A stretch of 64,000 bases of DNA from Bradyrhizobium sp. SZCCT0153 (GCF_018129995.1 NZ_JAFCKS010000001.1:593001-657000), one strand, 5' to 3'. Shown: positions 48,535 through 58,176, counted from the first letter of the stretch. The notes: a model not told the origin generated them from the letters alone. Numbers and translations: made by a program.

Positions 48535-48821
48535 GGTCGCAAATCAGCAACTTTCTCGCGAGCAGATTCGATCAACAAATTCAAAGCAGCTGACTGTTCG
48601 ATCAGCTGCGCCGTCGTCGGCACGTCTCGAAAATCACTCAATACAATTCGGATACATTTGTTTGCCGCGTCCAGTGCCGCGAGGGCGCGAGACAGGTCAG
48701 CCGCAGTGCTCAGATGCACTGTGTCGAGGCTCGCAACAGCTTCCCTGATGCCGTTAAGTCGTTTGACCGCGGGGTGCGCAAGCGGCCCCCGGACTGCAGG
48801 AAGGGGTATTATGTTGGGCAT
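48522..48821 (-). CDS. Hypothetical helical protein coupled to the AraC gene
   Basis: 99 residues: LNGIREAVASLDTVHLSTAA, DLSRALAALDAANKCIRIVL, AQLIEQSAALNLLIESAREK. Probably a small helical bundle, no membrane part. Stop TAA overlaps the start of the AraC gene, so the two share a transcript. No family recognised. Confidence 0.6.
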   Translation of the reverse strand: MPNIIPLPAVRGPLAHPAVKRLNGIREAVASLDTVHLSTAADLSRALAALDAANKCIRIVLSDFRDVPTTAQLIEQSAALNLLIESAREKVADLRPCAT

Positions 48822-49165
48822 TCCAACATTTCCTTGTCGCTTCGATTGGGCGCTGGCGATACGGAGGGTGCACTATGATGGATATCATCTAATGATTAAT
48901 GTCCCAACCGGCCCGCTTATCGGATTTCGGCGAGAATAGCGCGTGCTCCCATCGTGGCCGGAAAATGCAGCGGTAAAATCTTATTCTCGTTCGGTGGATC
49001 TGCATTGATCCAGATCAAGCTGAACGCTTGCCGGATTCCGTTAGGACTCCAAACGTCTCGTTAGCGAAGGCACGCACTTTTCTCGAAGCAGCGGGCTATC
49101 GTTAGGCGGTCTGAAGCCTTGCATGATGATCATCATTCGGGTGCATCCGAACGGACCAGACGGCA
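48822..49165. other. Divergent intergenic region before the diguanylate cyclase gene
   Basis: About 345 bp with no supported gene. AT-rich patch ATGATGGATATCATCTAATG (48875-48894) contains a GATATC palindrome and could be a promoter or binding site. Confidence 0.4.
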
Positions 49166-51094
49166 ATGGCTCATATCCATCAGTCGATTCAACGCAAGCC
49201 GCAACTGATGGTCGGCGCATTCCTGGCATTGATGTTGGCCTCGGTCCTTGGTCTGGTCTCCTGGAAGACCTCGGTCGCTCGCAACGCAACCCTGGTCCGG
49301 GCAGAAGAAGATCTGAACAATCTGGCTCGTTCGCTCGCCCGGCACGCGACCAACACCTTCAAGGCCTCTGACGTGGCCATGACGGGAATGGCGGACCTGC
49401 TGAAGTATCAAAATCCATTGCCAGAGCGGTTCAATGCCCATCTGATCGCCACCACTCGAACCCTGTCGCAAATCCGAGAGATCGGCGTGCTTAACGCGGA
49501 GGGCAACTGGCGATACTCGTCATTTGAACGCCTGCCGGAGCACAACAATTCCGATCGCCCGTACTTTGCGCGTCACCGCGACAATCCCAGCTCGAAGATG
49601 CTCGTGACGGGGCCGATCATCTCCAGGATGAGCGGCCAGCCTTCCATCATCTTGTCGAAGCGGATCACCACGCCAAGCGGCGAGTTCGCAGGTGTCGTGG
49701 TGGCCGCGATCGACTGCGGTTACTTCAGCAGTTTCTACTCGTCCTTCGGCGTCGGCACCCAGGGCGGCATCAGTCTCCTGTCTACCGATGGAACGATGCT
49801 CGCTCGTTGGCCAATCGTGGAAGCAGGTCGAAAGTTCGCCGACACCTCGCTCTTTCAGAAGCGCCTGAGTGAAAGCTCCGCGGGAGCCTACAAGATCACC
49901 TCGCCGTTCGACGGTCTCGCCAAATACATCGCATACGAGCGGGACCCCGAATACCAGATCGTCGTGACGGTGGCGCGATCGGAGAATGAAGTGCTCGCTA
50001 ACTGGCGTGCCGATCTCATCTCGGACGCAGTTGTGGCAGGCGTGCTGGTGGCAATCATCATCGGGATGGCGGGGCTGTTGAGCAGCCAATTGAGGTTCAG
50101 GACGGCACTCGAGCGGTCGCTGCGGGAACGCGAGGCCCGGTTCAGGCTGTTGGCGGACAACATCGCCGACATCGTGATCGTGATGGACCGAAACGGAGTC
50201 CTCCGTTACGTGTCTCCGTCCGTGGTGCCGGTGCTCGGGATGACCGAGAACGTCTTCCTGGGGCGCTCATGCCTCGATGTCGTGCATGACGATGACCGCG
50301 AAAAGGTAATAGCCGCGAGCCGCGAATTGAAGCAGGCAAGGGCCTACAGCTCAGTTCGGTTCCGCGTGCTGCGAGGCGATGGAGCCATGGCCTGGCTGGA
50401 CGCCCACTTCAAGCTGGCAGAGCAATCGTTTGGCGGTGAGTTAGAGATCGTTGGAGTCCTTCGCGACATCACGGAGCAGAAGGGCCTTGAGGACGAGTTG
50501 TCGTCCGCCAACCTGAAGCTGGCGCAGCTCGCCACGACAGACGGTCTAACGCGGCTCGCCAACCGGCGCAGCTTCGACGCCTTCCTTCGCGAGGCTTACG
50601 TCAAGTATCCAGTTCTCTCGGTGCTGTTGATCGACATCGACCACTTCAAAGACTTCAATGATACCTTGGGTCATCAGGCCGGTGATGACTGTCTCCAGCG
50701 CGTCGCTGAAGTCGTTGGAAGTGCTACTGCGAACACAGGAGGGCTTTCGGCGCGATATGGCGGGGAGGAGTTCGCCATGGTTCTACCAGGCGTGGACGAA
50801 GAGAGGGCAGTCAAAGTGGCCGATGCCCTTCGAGTGCTGATCAGGCGGCTGCAAGTCTACCATCCGCGGGCGCCGCGAAGCTATTTGACGATCAGCGTAG
50901 GGGTCGCCCAAAAGAGCGACGCTACGATTGATGAACGGGCTCTCGTCCGCGATGCCGACATAGCCCTGTATCACGCTAAGGAACAGGGGCGAGACTGCAC
51001 GATGGCAAGTTCGAGGCTGGTATCCGCTCGTTTGCGGACGCCCTCCCTGGTGCCGTCCTTGTCAGACTTGCAGAGGACTTCCAATGACGCCTGA
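49166..51094 (+). CDS. Membrane-bound diguanylate cyclase (dCache-PAS-GGDEF)
   Basis: 642 residues making cyclic di-GMP. A membrane segment near residues 14-34 (LMVGAFLALMLASVLGLVSW) and a second near 285-305 (VVAGVLVAIIIGMAGLLS) enclose a periplasmic dCache-like sensor (REIGVLNAEGNWRYSSFERL). PAS follows at about 325-440 (FRLLADNIADIVIVMDRNGV). The GGDEF active motif is GGEEF at 532-536 (SARYGGEEFAMVLPG). The RxxD inhibitory site is absent (NTGG in its place). ATG 49166. Confidence 0.93.
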   Translation: MAHIHQSIQRKPQLMVGAFLALMLASVLGLVSWKTSVARNATLVRAEEDLNNLARSLARHATNTFKASDVAMTGMADLLKYQNPLPERFNAHLIATTRTLSQIREIGVLNAEGNWRYSSFERLPEHNNSDRPYFARHRDNPSSKMLVTGPIISRMSGQPSIILSKRITTPSGEFAGVVVAAIDCGYFSSFYSSFGVGTQGGISLLSTDGTMLARWPIVEAGRKFADTSLFQKRLSESSAGAYKITSPFDGLAKYIAYERDPEYQIVVTVARSENEVLANWRADLISDAVVAGVLVAIIIGMAGLLSSQLRFRTALERSLREREARFRLLADNIADIVIVMDRNGVLRYVSPSVVPVLGMTENVFLGRSCLDVVHDDDREKVIAASRELKQARAYSSVRFRVLRGDGAMAWLDAHFKLAEQSFGGELEIVGVLRDITEQKGLEDELSSANLKLAQLATTDGLTRLANRRSFDAFLREAYVKYPVLSVLLIDIDHFKDFNDTLGHQAGDDCLQRVAEVVGSATANTGGLSARYGGEEFAMVLPGVDEERAVKVADALRVLIRRLQVYHPRAPRSYLTISVGVAQKSDATIDERALVRDADIALYHAKEQGRDCTMASSRLVSARLRTPSLVPSLSDLQRTSNDA

Positions 51095-51180
51095 CGGAGT
51101 CACCCAGCCAAGACCACGTGACGCGTCTTCTTCAGGCACCGGCCGCCGTTCGTCGATGTACCGTTGGACAGATGCCTTTG

Positions 51181-51390
51181 TTATTCCGCAAAATCTTGCG
51201 GCTGCATGCCGGGCGCACGGAGCCATTCGCTCAAGTGAGACCCGGTCTCGCATTGGCGAGCCTTTTTCAGCAGGTGCTCGCGCTCCACGCCGGGGGGAAG
51301 CACTTTCGCTTCTTCCCGCAAACGGGCGGCTTCCCTTGCCAGTCTGGATTCCAGACTCGTTACCTGTTTGATCCGACGCCGCTGCGCCAT
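51181..51390 (-). CDS. Small charged hypothetical protein (69 residues)
   Basis: Starts MAQRRRIKQVTSLESRLARE; highly basic/acidic helical protein: LREEAKVLPPGVEREHLLKK, ARQCETGSHLSEWLRAPG. Resembles a short conserved family seen in rhizobia. GGAG lies 6 nt before ATG 51390. A longer frame exists upstream to 51669 but its translation is Arg/Pro-rich shadow. Function unknown. Confidence 0.65.
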   Translation of the reverse strand: MAQRRRIKQVTSLESRLAREAARLREEAKVLPPGVEREHLLKKARQCETGSHLSEWLRAPGMQPQDFAE

Positions 51391-51736
51391 CGTGATCTCC
51401 ATGCCGAAAAACGCTCCAACGTTCCGCTGGGAGAACAGTTCCTCAAACGCGGTCGCTTGCAGCGCGAGTGGGGGCGCGCGCGGGCTCAGCAACTGCGATC
51501 TGGTTTGCAAGCCGAAGGCGCGCGATGGTCGTACGAGTCGGACGGACATTCGCTGGTAGCAAAGGAGTGCTCCCCCCGGATCGCACCGGACGATGCTCCC
51601 GTCACCGGACCGATCCGACCGCCCCCGCCGGCAAAGCGGGGAGATGTTGGCTCTTGCGTTTGCCCACATATGATGTATTTTACATCATTGTACATGTACT
51701 AGATATCACTTATAAGATCTGATACGTGAGGCCAAG
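51391..51736. other. Intergenic region upstream of the XRE/SulP genes
   Basis: About 345 bp with no supported gene; the last ~80 bp are AT-rich and contain two palindromes listed separately. Confidence 0.45.
51670..51699. promoter_or_regulatory. Candidate operators before the XRE gene
   Basis: ATGATGTA-TTT-TACATCAT (51670-51688), a perfect 8-bp inverted repeat, is next to GTACATGTAC (51690-51699), a perfect 10-bp palindrome. Both contain TACAT/ATGTA half-sites. They end 37 nt before the XRE start, suited to autoregulation. Confidence 0.6.
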
Positions 51737-52009
51737 GTGATCACGTCGTTCCAAATGCGGGCAGCCCGCGCGCTGCTCGGCATTGACCAGAAAACCCTGG
51801 CCGAGCTTGCCGGCGTTTCGTTGCCGACCGTCCAGCGGATGGAGGCCAGCACCGGCAATGTGCGTGGCGTGGTCGAGACCTTGATGAAAGTGGTCGAGGC
51901 GTTCGACCGGGCCGGCGTCGAGCTGATCGGTGAGCAGGCCCGCAGCGAAAGCGGCGGGCGTGGTGTTCGCCTGAAGGAGCCGGGGCCGCCGCGCCGTGTG
52001 GGGGCTTGA
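51737..52009 (+). CDS. XRE-family helix-turn-helix regulator
   Basis: 90 residues. A cro-like HTH fills residues 5-60: MRAARALLGIDQKTLAELAG, VSLPTVQRMEASTGNVRGVV, ETLMKVVEAFDRAGVELIGE. The start is GTG at 51737. Followed 76 bp on by the SulP transporter gene; small XRE genes next to SulP genes are seen elsewhere in rhizobia, so it may control the transporter. Confidence 0.85.
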   Translation: MITSFQMRAARALLGIDQKTLAELAGVSLPTVQRMEASTGNVRGVVETLMKVVEAFDRAGVELIGEQARSESGGRGVRLKEPGPPRRVGA

Positions 52010-52085
52010 TCGGAAGATGATCGTGCCTGGGATCAGGATGAGCTAGCGCATCGTCGCACGCACGATGCATCGGAGCATTGTGGGC

Positions 52086-53840
52086 ATGAGCAGCACAGGC
52101 GAACACGCAGGCAAGCTGCACCAGCTTCGTCGACCGACATTTGCAGAACTCTATCTGCCAAAGTTCGTCACGGTCTGGCGCGAGGGCTACGGCGTCGCGG
52201 ACTTTCGCGCCGACGTGTTCGCGGGCCTCACGGTCGCGATCGTCGCGCTGCCGCTGTCGATGGCAATCGCGATCGCTTCGGGTGTGACGCCGGACCGCGG
52301 CCTCTACACGGCCGTCGTCGGCGGGTTCATCGCGTCGCTGCTCGGCGGCAGCCGGTTCCAGATCGGTGGACCGGCCGGCGCCTTCATTGTGCTGGTTGCG
52401 GCGACGGCCGACCGTCACGGCGCCGACGGCGTCATCCTCGCCACGCTGATGGCTGGGCTTTTTCTGATCGCCGCCGGCTTCCTGCGCATCGGCACCTACA
52501 TCAAGTTCATTCCATATCCTGTCACGGTCGGCTTCACCGCCGGCATTGCCGTGATCATCTTTGCGAGCCAGCTCCGCGATCTCTCGGGGATCACGCTGGC
52601 CGGGAAAGAGCCCAGCGAGTTCGTTCCGAAACTCGCAGCGCTCGCCAAAGGCCTGCCTACCGTCAATCCGTCAGCGCTTGCCGTCGCAATCGGCAGCATC
52701 GTCATCATCGCCGCCTTGCGCCGCTGGCGGCCGTCCTGGCCCGGCATCCTGATCGCGGTCGTGTTTGCGGCGGTCGCGAGCGCCGTGCTGTCGCTGCCGG
52801 TCGAGACCATCGGATCGCGATTCGGCGGCATCCCGCGCGAATTGCCGTCGCCGGCGCTGCCGGCGTTTTCGCTTGCCAAGGTGCAAGCGGTGCTGCCGGA
52901 CGCGATCTCCTTCGCGCTGCTGGCCGCGATCGAATCGCTGCTGTCCGCCGTGGTGGCCGACGGCATGACCGGACGCCGTCACCGCTCCAATTGCGAGCTG
53001 GTCGCGCAAGGCGCGGCCAATGTCGGCTCGGCGCTGTTCGGCGGCATCTGCGTCACCGGCCTGATCGCGCGCACCGCGACCAATATCCGCGCCGGCGCGC
53101 GCGGACCGCTCGCGGGCATGCTGCATTCGGTCTTCCTGCTGCTGTTCATGCTGATCGCGGCGCCGCTCGCAAGCTACATTCCGCTGGCCGCACTCGCCGC
53201 CGTGCTCGTCGTCGTGGCCTGGACCATGGCGGAGAAGCAAGAATTCACGACGCTGCTGCGCTCCTCCTGGGGCGATGCCGTCGTGCTGCTCGCAACCTTC
53301 CTGCTCACGATCTTCCGCGATCTGACCGAGGGGATCCTGGTCGGCTTCGCGCTCGGCGCGGTGCTGTTCATCCATCGCATGGCGGAAATGACCGGCATCG
53401 AGGAGCGCTCGCCGCTGGTAGTCGCCGATCGTCCCGATGACGGCAATGGCAAGCGCGTGCCCTACGATCCCGCGCTCGCGGTCGATCGCGACGTGCTGGT
53501 CTACCGCATCACCGGCGCGTTCTTCTTCGGCGCGGCCTCGGCGATCGGAAGCGTGCTCGACGGCGTCGCCGACAAGCGCAAGGGTTTTGTGGTCGATTTC
53601 GCCGACGTGCCGTTCCTGGATTCCACCGCGGCAAACGTGCTCGGCCGCGTCGCCGCCAAGGCCCACCGCCAGGGGATCCGGCTGTTCATCACCGGGGCAT
53701 CGCCCACGGTCCGCCGCGCGCTGCTCACCCATGGCGTCACGCCGCCGCGCGCCCGCTATCGCGAGACCATCGCGCGTGCGGTCGCCGACATCAAGGGCGG
53801 CGCGGCGCAGCCCGCGGCAGGTGACGCGGGCACGACCTAG
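52086..53840 (+). CDS. SulP-family inorganic anion transporter
   Basis: 584 residues: 10-12 membrane helices plus a C-terminal STAS domain (VYRITGAFFFGAASAIGSVL, GFVVDFADVPFLDSTAANVL, THGVTPP). GLTVAIVALPLSMAIAIASG, QIGGPAGAFIVLV and ADGMTGRRHRSNCELVAQGA are SulP signatures. It imports sulfate, bicarbonate or a similar anion. ATG 52086 has GGAG upstream; an ATG at 52065 is in frame without a good site. Follows the XRE gene. Confidence 0.93.
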   Translation: MSSTGEHAGKLHQLRRPTFAELYLPKFVTVWREGYGVADFRADVFAGLTVAIVALPLSMAIAIASGVTPDRGLYTAVVGGFIASLLGGSRFQIGGPAGAFIVLVAATADRHGADGVILATLMAGLFLIAAGFLRIGTYIKFIPYPVTVGFTAGIAVIIFASQLRDLSGITLAGKEPSEFVPKLAALAKGLPTVNPSALAVAIGSIVIIAALRRWRPSWPGILIAVVFAAVASAVLSLPVETIGSRFGGIPRELPSPALPAFSLAKVQAVLPDAISFALLAAIESLLSAVVADGMTGRRHRSNCELVAQGAANVGSALFGGICVTGLIARTATNIRAGARGPLAGMLHSVFLLLFMLIAAPLASYIPLAALAAVLVVVAWTMAEKQEFTTLLRSSWGDAVVLLATFLLTIFRDLTEGILVGFALGAVLFIHRMAEMTGIEERSPLVVADRPDDGNGKRVPYDPALAVDRDVLVYRITGAFFFGAASAIGSVLDGVADKRKGFVVDFADVPFLDSTAANVLGRVAAKAHRQGIRLFITGASPTVRRALLTHGVTPPRARYRETIARAVADIKGGAAQPAAGDAGTT

Positions 53841-53935
53841 CGCCGCGCCCCTCCCGATGCGGCGCCCGCGCGCTTGACAGAGCCTGCGGGACGCGAAATG
53901 GATCGCCTCCGAAACGACCCGAGGGGAGGACGACC

Positions 53936-54769
53936 GTGACCAAGGCTCCCGCAGCCTGTCTGATCGGATGGCCGGCCGCGCATTCACGCTCGCCGCTGAT
54001 CCATCACTACTGGCTGCGCACGCTGGGTATCGAGGGCGGCTACGTCATCGAGGCGGTACCGCCCGATGATCTGCGCGATTTCGTGCTGCGGCTGTCGCTG
54101 CGCGGCTTCGTCGGCGCCAACGTCACCATCCCGCACAAGGAGGGCGTGCTGGCGCTGTCGACGCCCGATGCCCGCGCCATGGCCGTGGGCGCAGCCAACA
54201 CGCTGTGGTTTGCGGATGGCGAGCTGCGCTCGACCAACACCGACGTCGAAGGTTTTCTCGGCAATCTCGATGCCAGTGCGCCCGGATGGGACGGCGCCGC
54301 CGAGGCGGTGGTGCTGGGCGCCGGCGGTTCCTCCCGCGCCGTCGTGTTCGGCTTGCTCGAACGCGGCTTCAAGCGCGTCCATCTCGCAAACCGCACCATC
54401 GCGCGGGCCGAGGCGCTGGTGAAGCAGTTCGGCGAGAACGTGCATCCCGTCATGTGGGACAGGATCAGCGACGTGCTGCCGGCCGCAAAAATTCTCGTGA
54501 ACACGACCTCGCTCGGCATGCACGGCCAGCCGTCGCTCGAAATCGACGTGTCGCGCCTGCCGGATGGCGCCGTCGTCGCCGATCTCGTCTATGTCCCGCT
54601 GGTGACGCCGCTGCTGGCGGCCGCGAAAGCGCGCGGCCTGAAGACCGCCGACGGGCTCGGCATGCTGCTGCATCAGGCGGTGCGCGGCTTCGAGCTGTGG
54701 TTCGGCCGGCGGCCGCAGGTCACGGCCGAGCTGCGTGCGCTGGTCGAGGCCGATCTCACAAAGACTTGA
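53936..54769 (+). CDS. aroE: Shikimate 5-dehydrogenase
   Basis: NADPH-dependent step of the shikimate pathway to aromatic amino acids. 277 residues. SRSPLIHHYWLRTLGIEG (shikimate binding), GANVTIPHKEGVLAL with the catalytic Lys, STNTDVEGFLGNL and the NADP fold VVLGAGGSSRAVVFGL; LVNTTSLGMHG follows. GTG start 53936 with GAGGGGAGGA before it. Not near other aro genes. Confidence 0.95.
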   Translation: MTKAPAACLIGWPAAHSRSPLIHHYWLRTLGIEGGYVIEAVPPDDLRDFVLRLSLRGFVGANVTIPHKEGVLALSTPDARAMAVGAANTLWFADGELRSTNTDVEGFLGNLDASAPGWDGAAEAVVLGAGGSSRAVVFGLLERGFKRVHLANRTIARAEALVKQFGENVHPVMWDRISDVLPAAKILVNTTSLGMHGQPSLEIDVSRLPDGAVVADLVYVPLVTPLLAAAKARGLKTADGLGMLLHQAVRGFELWFGRRPQVTAELRALVEADLTKT

Positions 54770-54777
54770 GAGATTAG

Positions 54778-54897
54778 CGCGTAATCTCCGTGCCCGGCGA
54801 GAAAGCCGAACTGAAGACCGGCGCTAAGATCATCGCCTTCGTCAAGCCGCTGGCGGATGGATCACTCGAAGCCAATCGCATCAGCGTCGGCCGTTGA
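54778..54897 (+). pseudogene. C-terminal remnant of an unknown exported protein
   Basis: Reads RVISVPGEKAELKTGAKIIA then FVKPLADGSLEANRISVGR and TGA, with an in-frame TAG just before. This looks like the final repeat of a family of rhizobial exported proteins with PGxxAxLKxGAK and PDGSLEAxxISVGR blocks. No start codon region or signal peptide remains. It lies right after aroE, so the rest was lost. Confidence 0.5.
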
Positions 54898-54946
54898 CGG
54901 CCTGACGCCGCCGATGTGAGGCGGATGCTGCCGCCACATCCTCGCG

Positions 54947-54983
54947 GTCGTCCCGGACAAGCGAAGCGCAGATCCGGGACGAC
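54947..54983. repeat. Palindromic repeat, family D
   Basis: GTCGTCCCGGACAAGCGAAG then CGCAGATCCGGGACGAC: outer GTCGTCCCGGA pairs with TCCGGGACGAC (perfect 11 bp). Confidence 0.85.
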
Positions 54984-55014
54984 ATTTGAGGCGCGCGTTT
55001 CGCGCCTCTGTGCC

Positions 55015-56151
55015 TCATACCGCAATGATGTGATCGTCGATCTCGTCGATCCTGTTGACGCCGCACAGGCCCATGGTGGTGAGCAGCTCCTTCTGGATAA
55101 TGTCGATCGCCTTGGCGACGCCGGCCTGGCCGCCGGCGCCGAGGCCGTAGGCGTAGGCGCGGCCGATCATGCAGGACTTTGCGCCGAGCGAGAGCGCGCG
55201 CATCACGTCCTGGCCGGAGCGGATGCCGCCGTCGAACATGATCTCCACCTTGTCACCGACGGCATCGACGATCTCGGGCAGCACCTCGATCGAGGACGGC
55301 GCGCCGTCGAGCTGGCGGCCGCCATGGTTGGAGACCACGATCGCCTGCGCGCCGGTCTTGGCGGCGAGCTCGGCGTCCTCGACGTCGAGAATGCCCTTCA
55401 GGATCAGCTTGCCCGGCCAGATCGAGCGGATCCAGTCGATGTCCTTCCAGTTCAGCGAGGTGTCGAACTGCGAGCTGATCCAGGTCGACAGCGAGGTGAT
55501 GTCGTCGCTGACCTTCAGATGACCGGCGAGATTGCCGAAGGTGCGGCGCTTGCCCTGGAGCACCCCCGACACCCAGGCCGGCTTGGTGGCGAAATCGATC
55601 AGCTTCGACAGCGACCATTCCGGCGGCACCGTCATGCCGTTCTTGATGTCCTGGTGGCGCTGTCCGATCACCTGGAGGTCGACGGTCAGCACCAGCGCCG
55701 AGCATTTTGCGGCGAGCGCACGCTCGATCAGCGCCTTGATGAAGCCGCGGTCCTTCATCACGTAGAGCTGGAACCAGAACGGCTTCTCGACATTGGCGGC
55801 GATGTCCTCGATCGAGCAGATCGACATCGTCGACTGCGTGAACGGGATGCCGGCGGCCTGCGCGGCGCGGCAGGCATGGATCTCGCCGTCGCCATGCTGC
55901 ATGCCGAGCAGGCCTACGGGCGCGAGCATCAGCGGCATGGACGAGGGTTCGCCGAGGATCGTGGTGGAGGTGTCGCGCTTGGAGACGTCGACCAGGATGC
56001 GCTGGCGGAACTTGATGTTTTGCATGTCGTCGCGATTGGCGCGCAGCGTTTCTTCGGCATAGGAGCCGCGGTCGCAATAGTCGAAGAACGCCTTCGGAAC
56101 GCGGCGCTGATGCAACGTGCGAAGATCGTCGATACAGGTGATGTGCTTCAT
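55015..56151 (-). CDS. lldD: FMN-dependent alpha-hydroxy-acid oxidase/dehydrogenase (lactate dehydrogenase-like)
   Basis: 378-residue TIM barrel oxidising L-lactate or a similar 2-hydroxy acid. LHQRRVPKAFFDYCDRGSYA, LAPVGLLGMQHGDGEI, WFQLYVMKDR, the catalytic VVSNHGGRQLDGAPSS and FDGGIRSGQDVMRALSLGAK are classical. ATG 56151 begins MKHITCIDDL; an upstream open frame is not conserved. Substrate inferred from family; glycolate or mandelate are alternatives. Confidence 0.9.
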   Translation of the reverse strand: MKHITCIDDLRTLHQRRVPKAFFDYCDRGSYAEETLRANRDDMQNIKFRQRILVDVSKRDTSTTILGEPSSMPLMLAPVGLLGMQHGDGEIHACRAAQAAGIPFTQSTMSICSIEDIAANVEKPFWFQLYVMKDRGFIKALIERALAAKCSALVLTVDLQVIGQRHQDIKNGMTVPPEWSLSKLIDFATKPAWVSGVLQGKRRTFGNLAGHLKVSDDITSLSTWISSQFDTSLNWKDIDWIRSIWPGKLILKGILDVEDAELAAKTGAQAIVVSNHGGRQLDGAPSSIEVLPEIVDAVGDKVEIMFDGGIRSGQDVMRALSLGAKSCMIGRAYAYGLGAGGQAGVAKAIDIIQKELLTTMGLCGVNRIDEIDDHIIAV

Positions 56152-56262
56152 GAACGTTTCCCCGGCCCGTCTTCTATCGGAAAGTCTCTTGGTGTCAGGA
56201 GTCTTGCATCGGAAGATCGAGGGGTCATCTAGCATGGTTGGATGCACAGCCAAATCGTTTGA

Positions 56263-56442
<180 letters not shown>

Positions 56443-56660
56443 GCAGGTTCCGCCCTGTTTCGCCATTTCGGCCGGAAATATAATGTTAACAAGACGTTAT
56501 CGGGCCGGCGGCCGGGCCGGTTCCGTAATGATTCATCATATTTTTTGAAGCCAAGTTAGCCGCGATGGCTCTATAACACCTCAGCAAATCAGGGATGCGG
56601 GGCCCGTTCGGGCAGCCCGCGGTTGTATTGGGGGACCCTGGTTGTTGCGTGGGGGACGAT

Positions 56661-58004
56661 ATGAGCCGCAAATATTTCGGGACAGACGGGATTCGGGGCC
56701 GCGCCAACGGACTGATCACGCCGGAGCTCGCGCTCAAGGTCGGCCAGGCCGCGGGCCTCGCGTTTCAGCGCGGTGACCACCGCCACCGGGTCGTGATTGG
56801 CAAGGACACCCGCCTGTCCGGCTACATGATCGAATACGCCATGGTCGCGGGCTTCACCTCGGTCGGCATGGACGTGCTGCTGGTCGGCCCGATGCCGACG
56901 CCGGCGGTCGCGATGCTGACCAAGTCGATGCGCGCCGACCTCGGCGTGATGATCTCGGCCTCGCACAATCTGTTCGAGGACAACGGCATCAAGCTGTTCG
57001 GTCCGCAGGGCTTCAAGCTCTCCGACGACGTCGAGAAGCAGATCGAGCAGCTGCTCGACGAGCCCATCGACAAGCGCCTCGCACAGAGCGCGAGTCTCGG
57101 CCGTGCCCGCCGCATCGACGGCGTGCACGACCGCTACATCGAATTCGCCAAGCGAACGCTGCCGCGCGATCTGTCGCTCGATGGTCTGCGCGTCGTGGTC
57201 GATTGCGCCAATGGCGCCGCCTACAAGGTGGTGCCGGAAGCGCTGTGGGAGCTGGGCGCCGACGTGGTGCCGATCGGCGTCGAGCCGGACGGCTTCAACA
57301 TCAACAAGGATTGCGGTTCGACCTCGCCGGAAGCGCTGTCGAAGAAAGTGCGTGAGATGCGCGCCGACATCGGCATTGCGCTGGATGGCGACGCCGATCG
57401 CGTCATCCTGGTCGACGAGCGCGGCCATGTCGTCGACGGCGACCAGCTGCTGGCGGTGATCGCGCAGAGCTGGAAGGAGGACGGCCGGCTGTCGCGGCCC
57501 GGCATCGTCGCCACCGTGATGTCCAACCTCGGGCTCGAGCGCTTCCTGAAAGGCCAGGGGCTCGATCTCGTGCGCACGCCGGTCGGCGACCGCTACGTGC
57601 TCGAGCAGATGCTGAACGGCGGCTACAATCTCGGCGGCGAGCAGTCCGGCCACATCATCCTGTCCGACTACGCCACCACCGGCGACGGCTTCGTTGCCGC
57701 CTTGCAGGTGCTTGCGGTGGTGCAGAAGCTGCGCCGGCCGGTGTCGGAAGTCTGCCACCGCTTCGATCCCCTGCCGCAGATCCTCAAGAACGTCCGCCAC
57801 AAGGGCGGCAAGCCGCTCGATGATTCCGACGTCAAATCGGCGATCTCCGACGGCGAGAAGCGGCTCAACGGCCACGGCCGCCTGTTGATCCGCTCCTCCG
57901 GCACCGAACCGGTGATCCGCGTCATGGGCGAGGGCGAGGACCGCATCCTGGTCGAGGACGTCGTCGACACCATCGTCTCGGCGTTGGGTCAGGCAGCGGC
58001 CTGA
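56661..58004 (+). CDS. glmM: Phosphoglucosamine mutase
   Basis: Converts glucosamine-6-P to glucosamine-1-P for UDP-GlcNAc, cell-wall and LPS synthesis. 447 residues. [13 protein letters not shown] at the start; the catalytic serine S101 lies in [19 protein letters not shown]; metal loop [23 protein letters not shown] sugar loop; [12 protein letters not shown] phosphate site. ATG 56661 gives the family start. Activated by serine phosphorylation, as known for the family. Confidence 0.96.
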   Translation: MSRKYFGTDGIRGRANGLITPELALKVGQAAGLAFQRGDHRHRVVIGKDTRLSGYMIEYAMVAGFTSVGMDVLLVGPMPTPAVAMLTKSMRADLGVMISASHNLFEDNGIKLFGPQGFKLSDDVEKQIEQLLDEPIDKRLAQSASLGRARRIDGVHDRYIEFAKRTLPRDLSLDGLRVVVDCANGAAYKVVPEALWELGADVVPIGVEPDGFNINKDCGSTSPEALSKKVREMRADIGIALDGDADRVILVDERGHVVDGDQLLAVIAQSWKEDGRLSRPGIVATVMSNLGLERFLKGQGLDLVRTPVGDRYVLEQMLNGGYNLGGEQSGHIILSDYATTGDGFVAALQVLAVVQKLRRPVSEVCHRFDPLPQILKNVRHKGGKPLDDSDVKSAISDGEKRLNGHGRLLIRSSGTEPVIRVMGEGEDRILVEDVVDTIVSALGQAAA

Positions 58005-58010
58005 GGTCTT

Positions 58011-58176
58011 CTTACCCTCCCCTGGAGGGGCAGGGTCGTTCGCGCGAAGCACGAGCGGGGTGGGGTGATCTCTCCACTCGGGCAGTATGGGGTGCGGAGG
58101 GATCGTCACCCCACCCCGTCTCACATTTTCGCTGCGCTCAATGTGAGCCGACCCTCCCCCTCCAGGGGAGGGTAAG
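58011..58176. repeat. Long composite inverted repeat (166 bp)
   Basis: A 28-bp left arm CTTACCCTCCCCTGGAGGGG... (58011-58038) matches the reverse complement of the right arm (58149-58176) with one mismatch. A second nested pair is GCGGGGTGGGGTGA (58055-58068) with GTCACCCCACCCCG (58105-58118). The whole element lies between glmM and the MFS gene and could form a large cruciform or mRNA hairpin. Confidence 0.85.
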
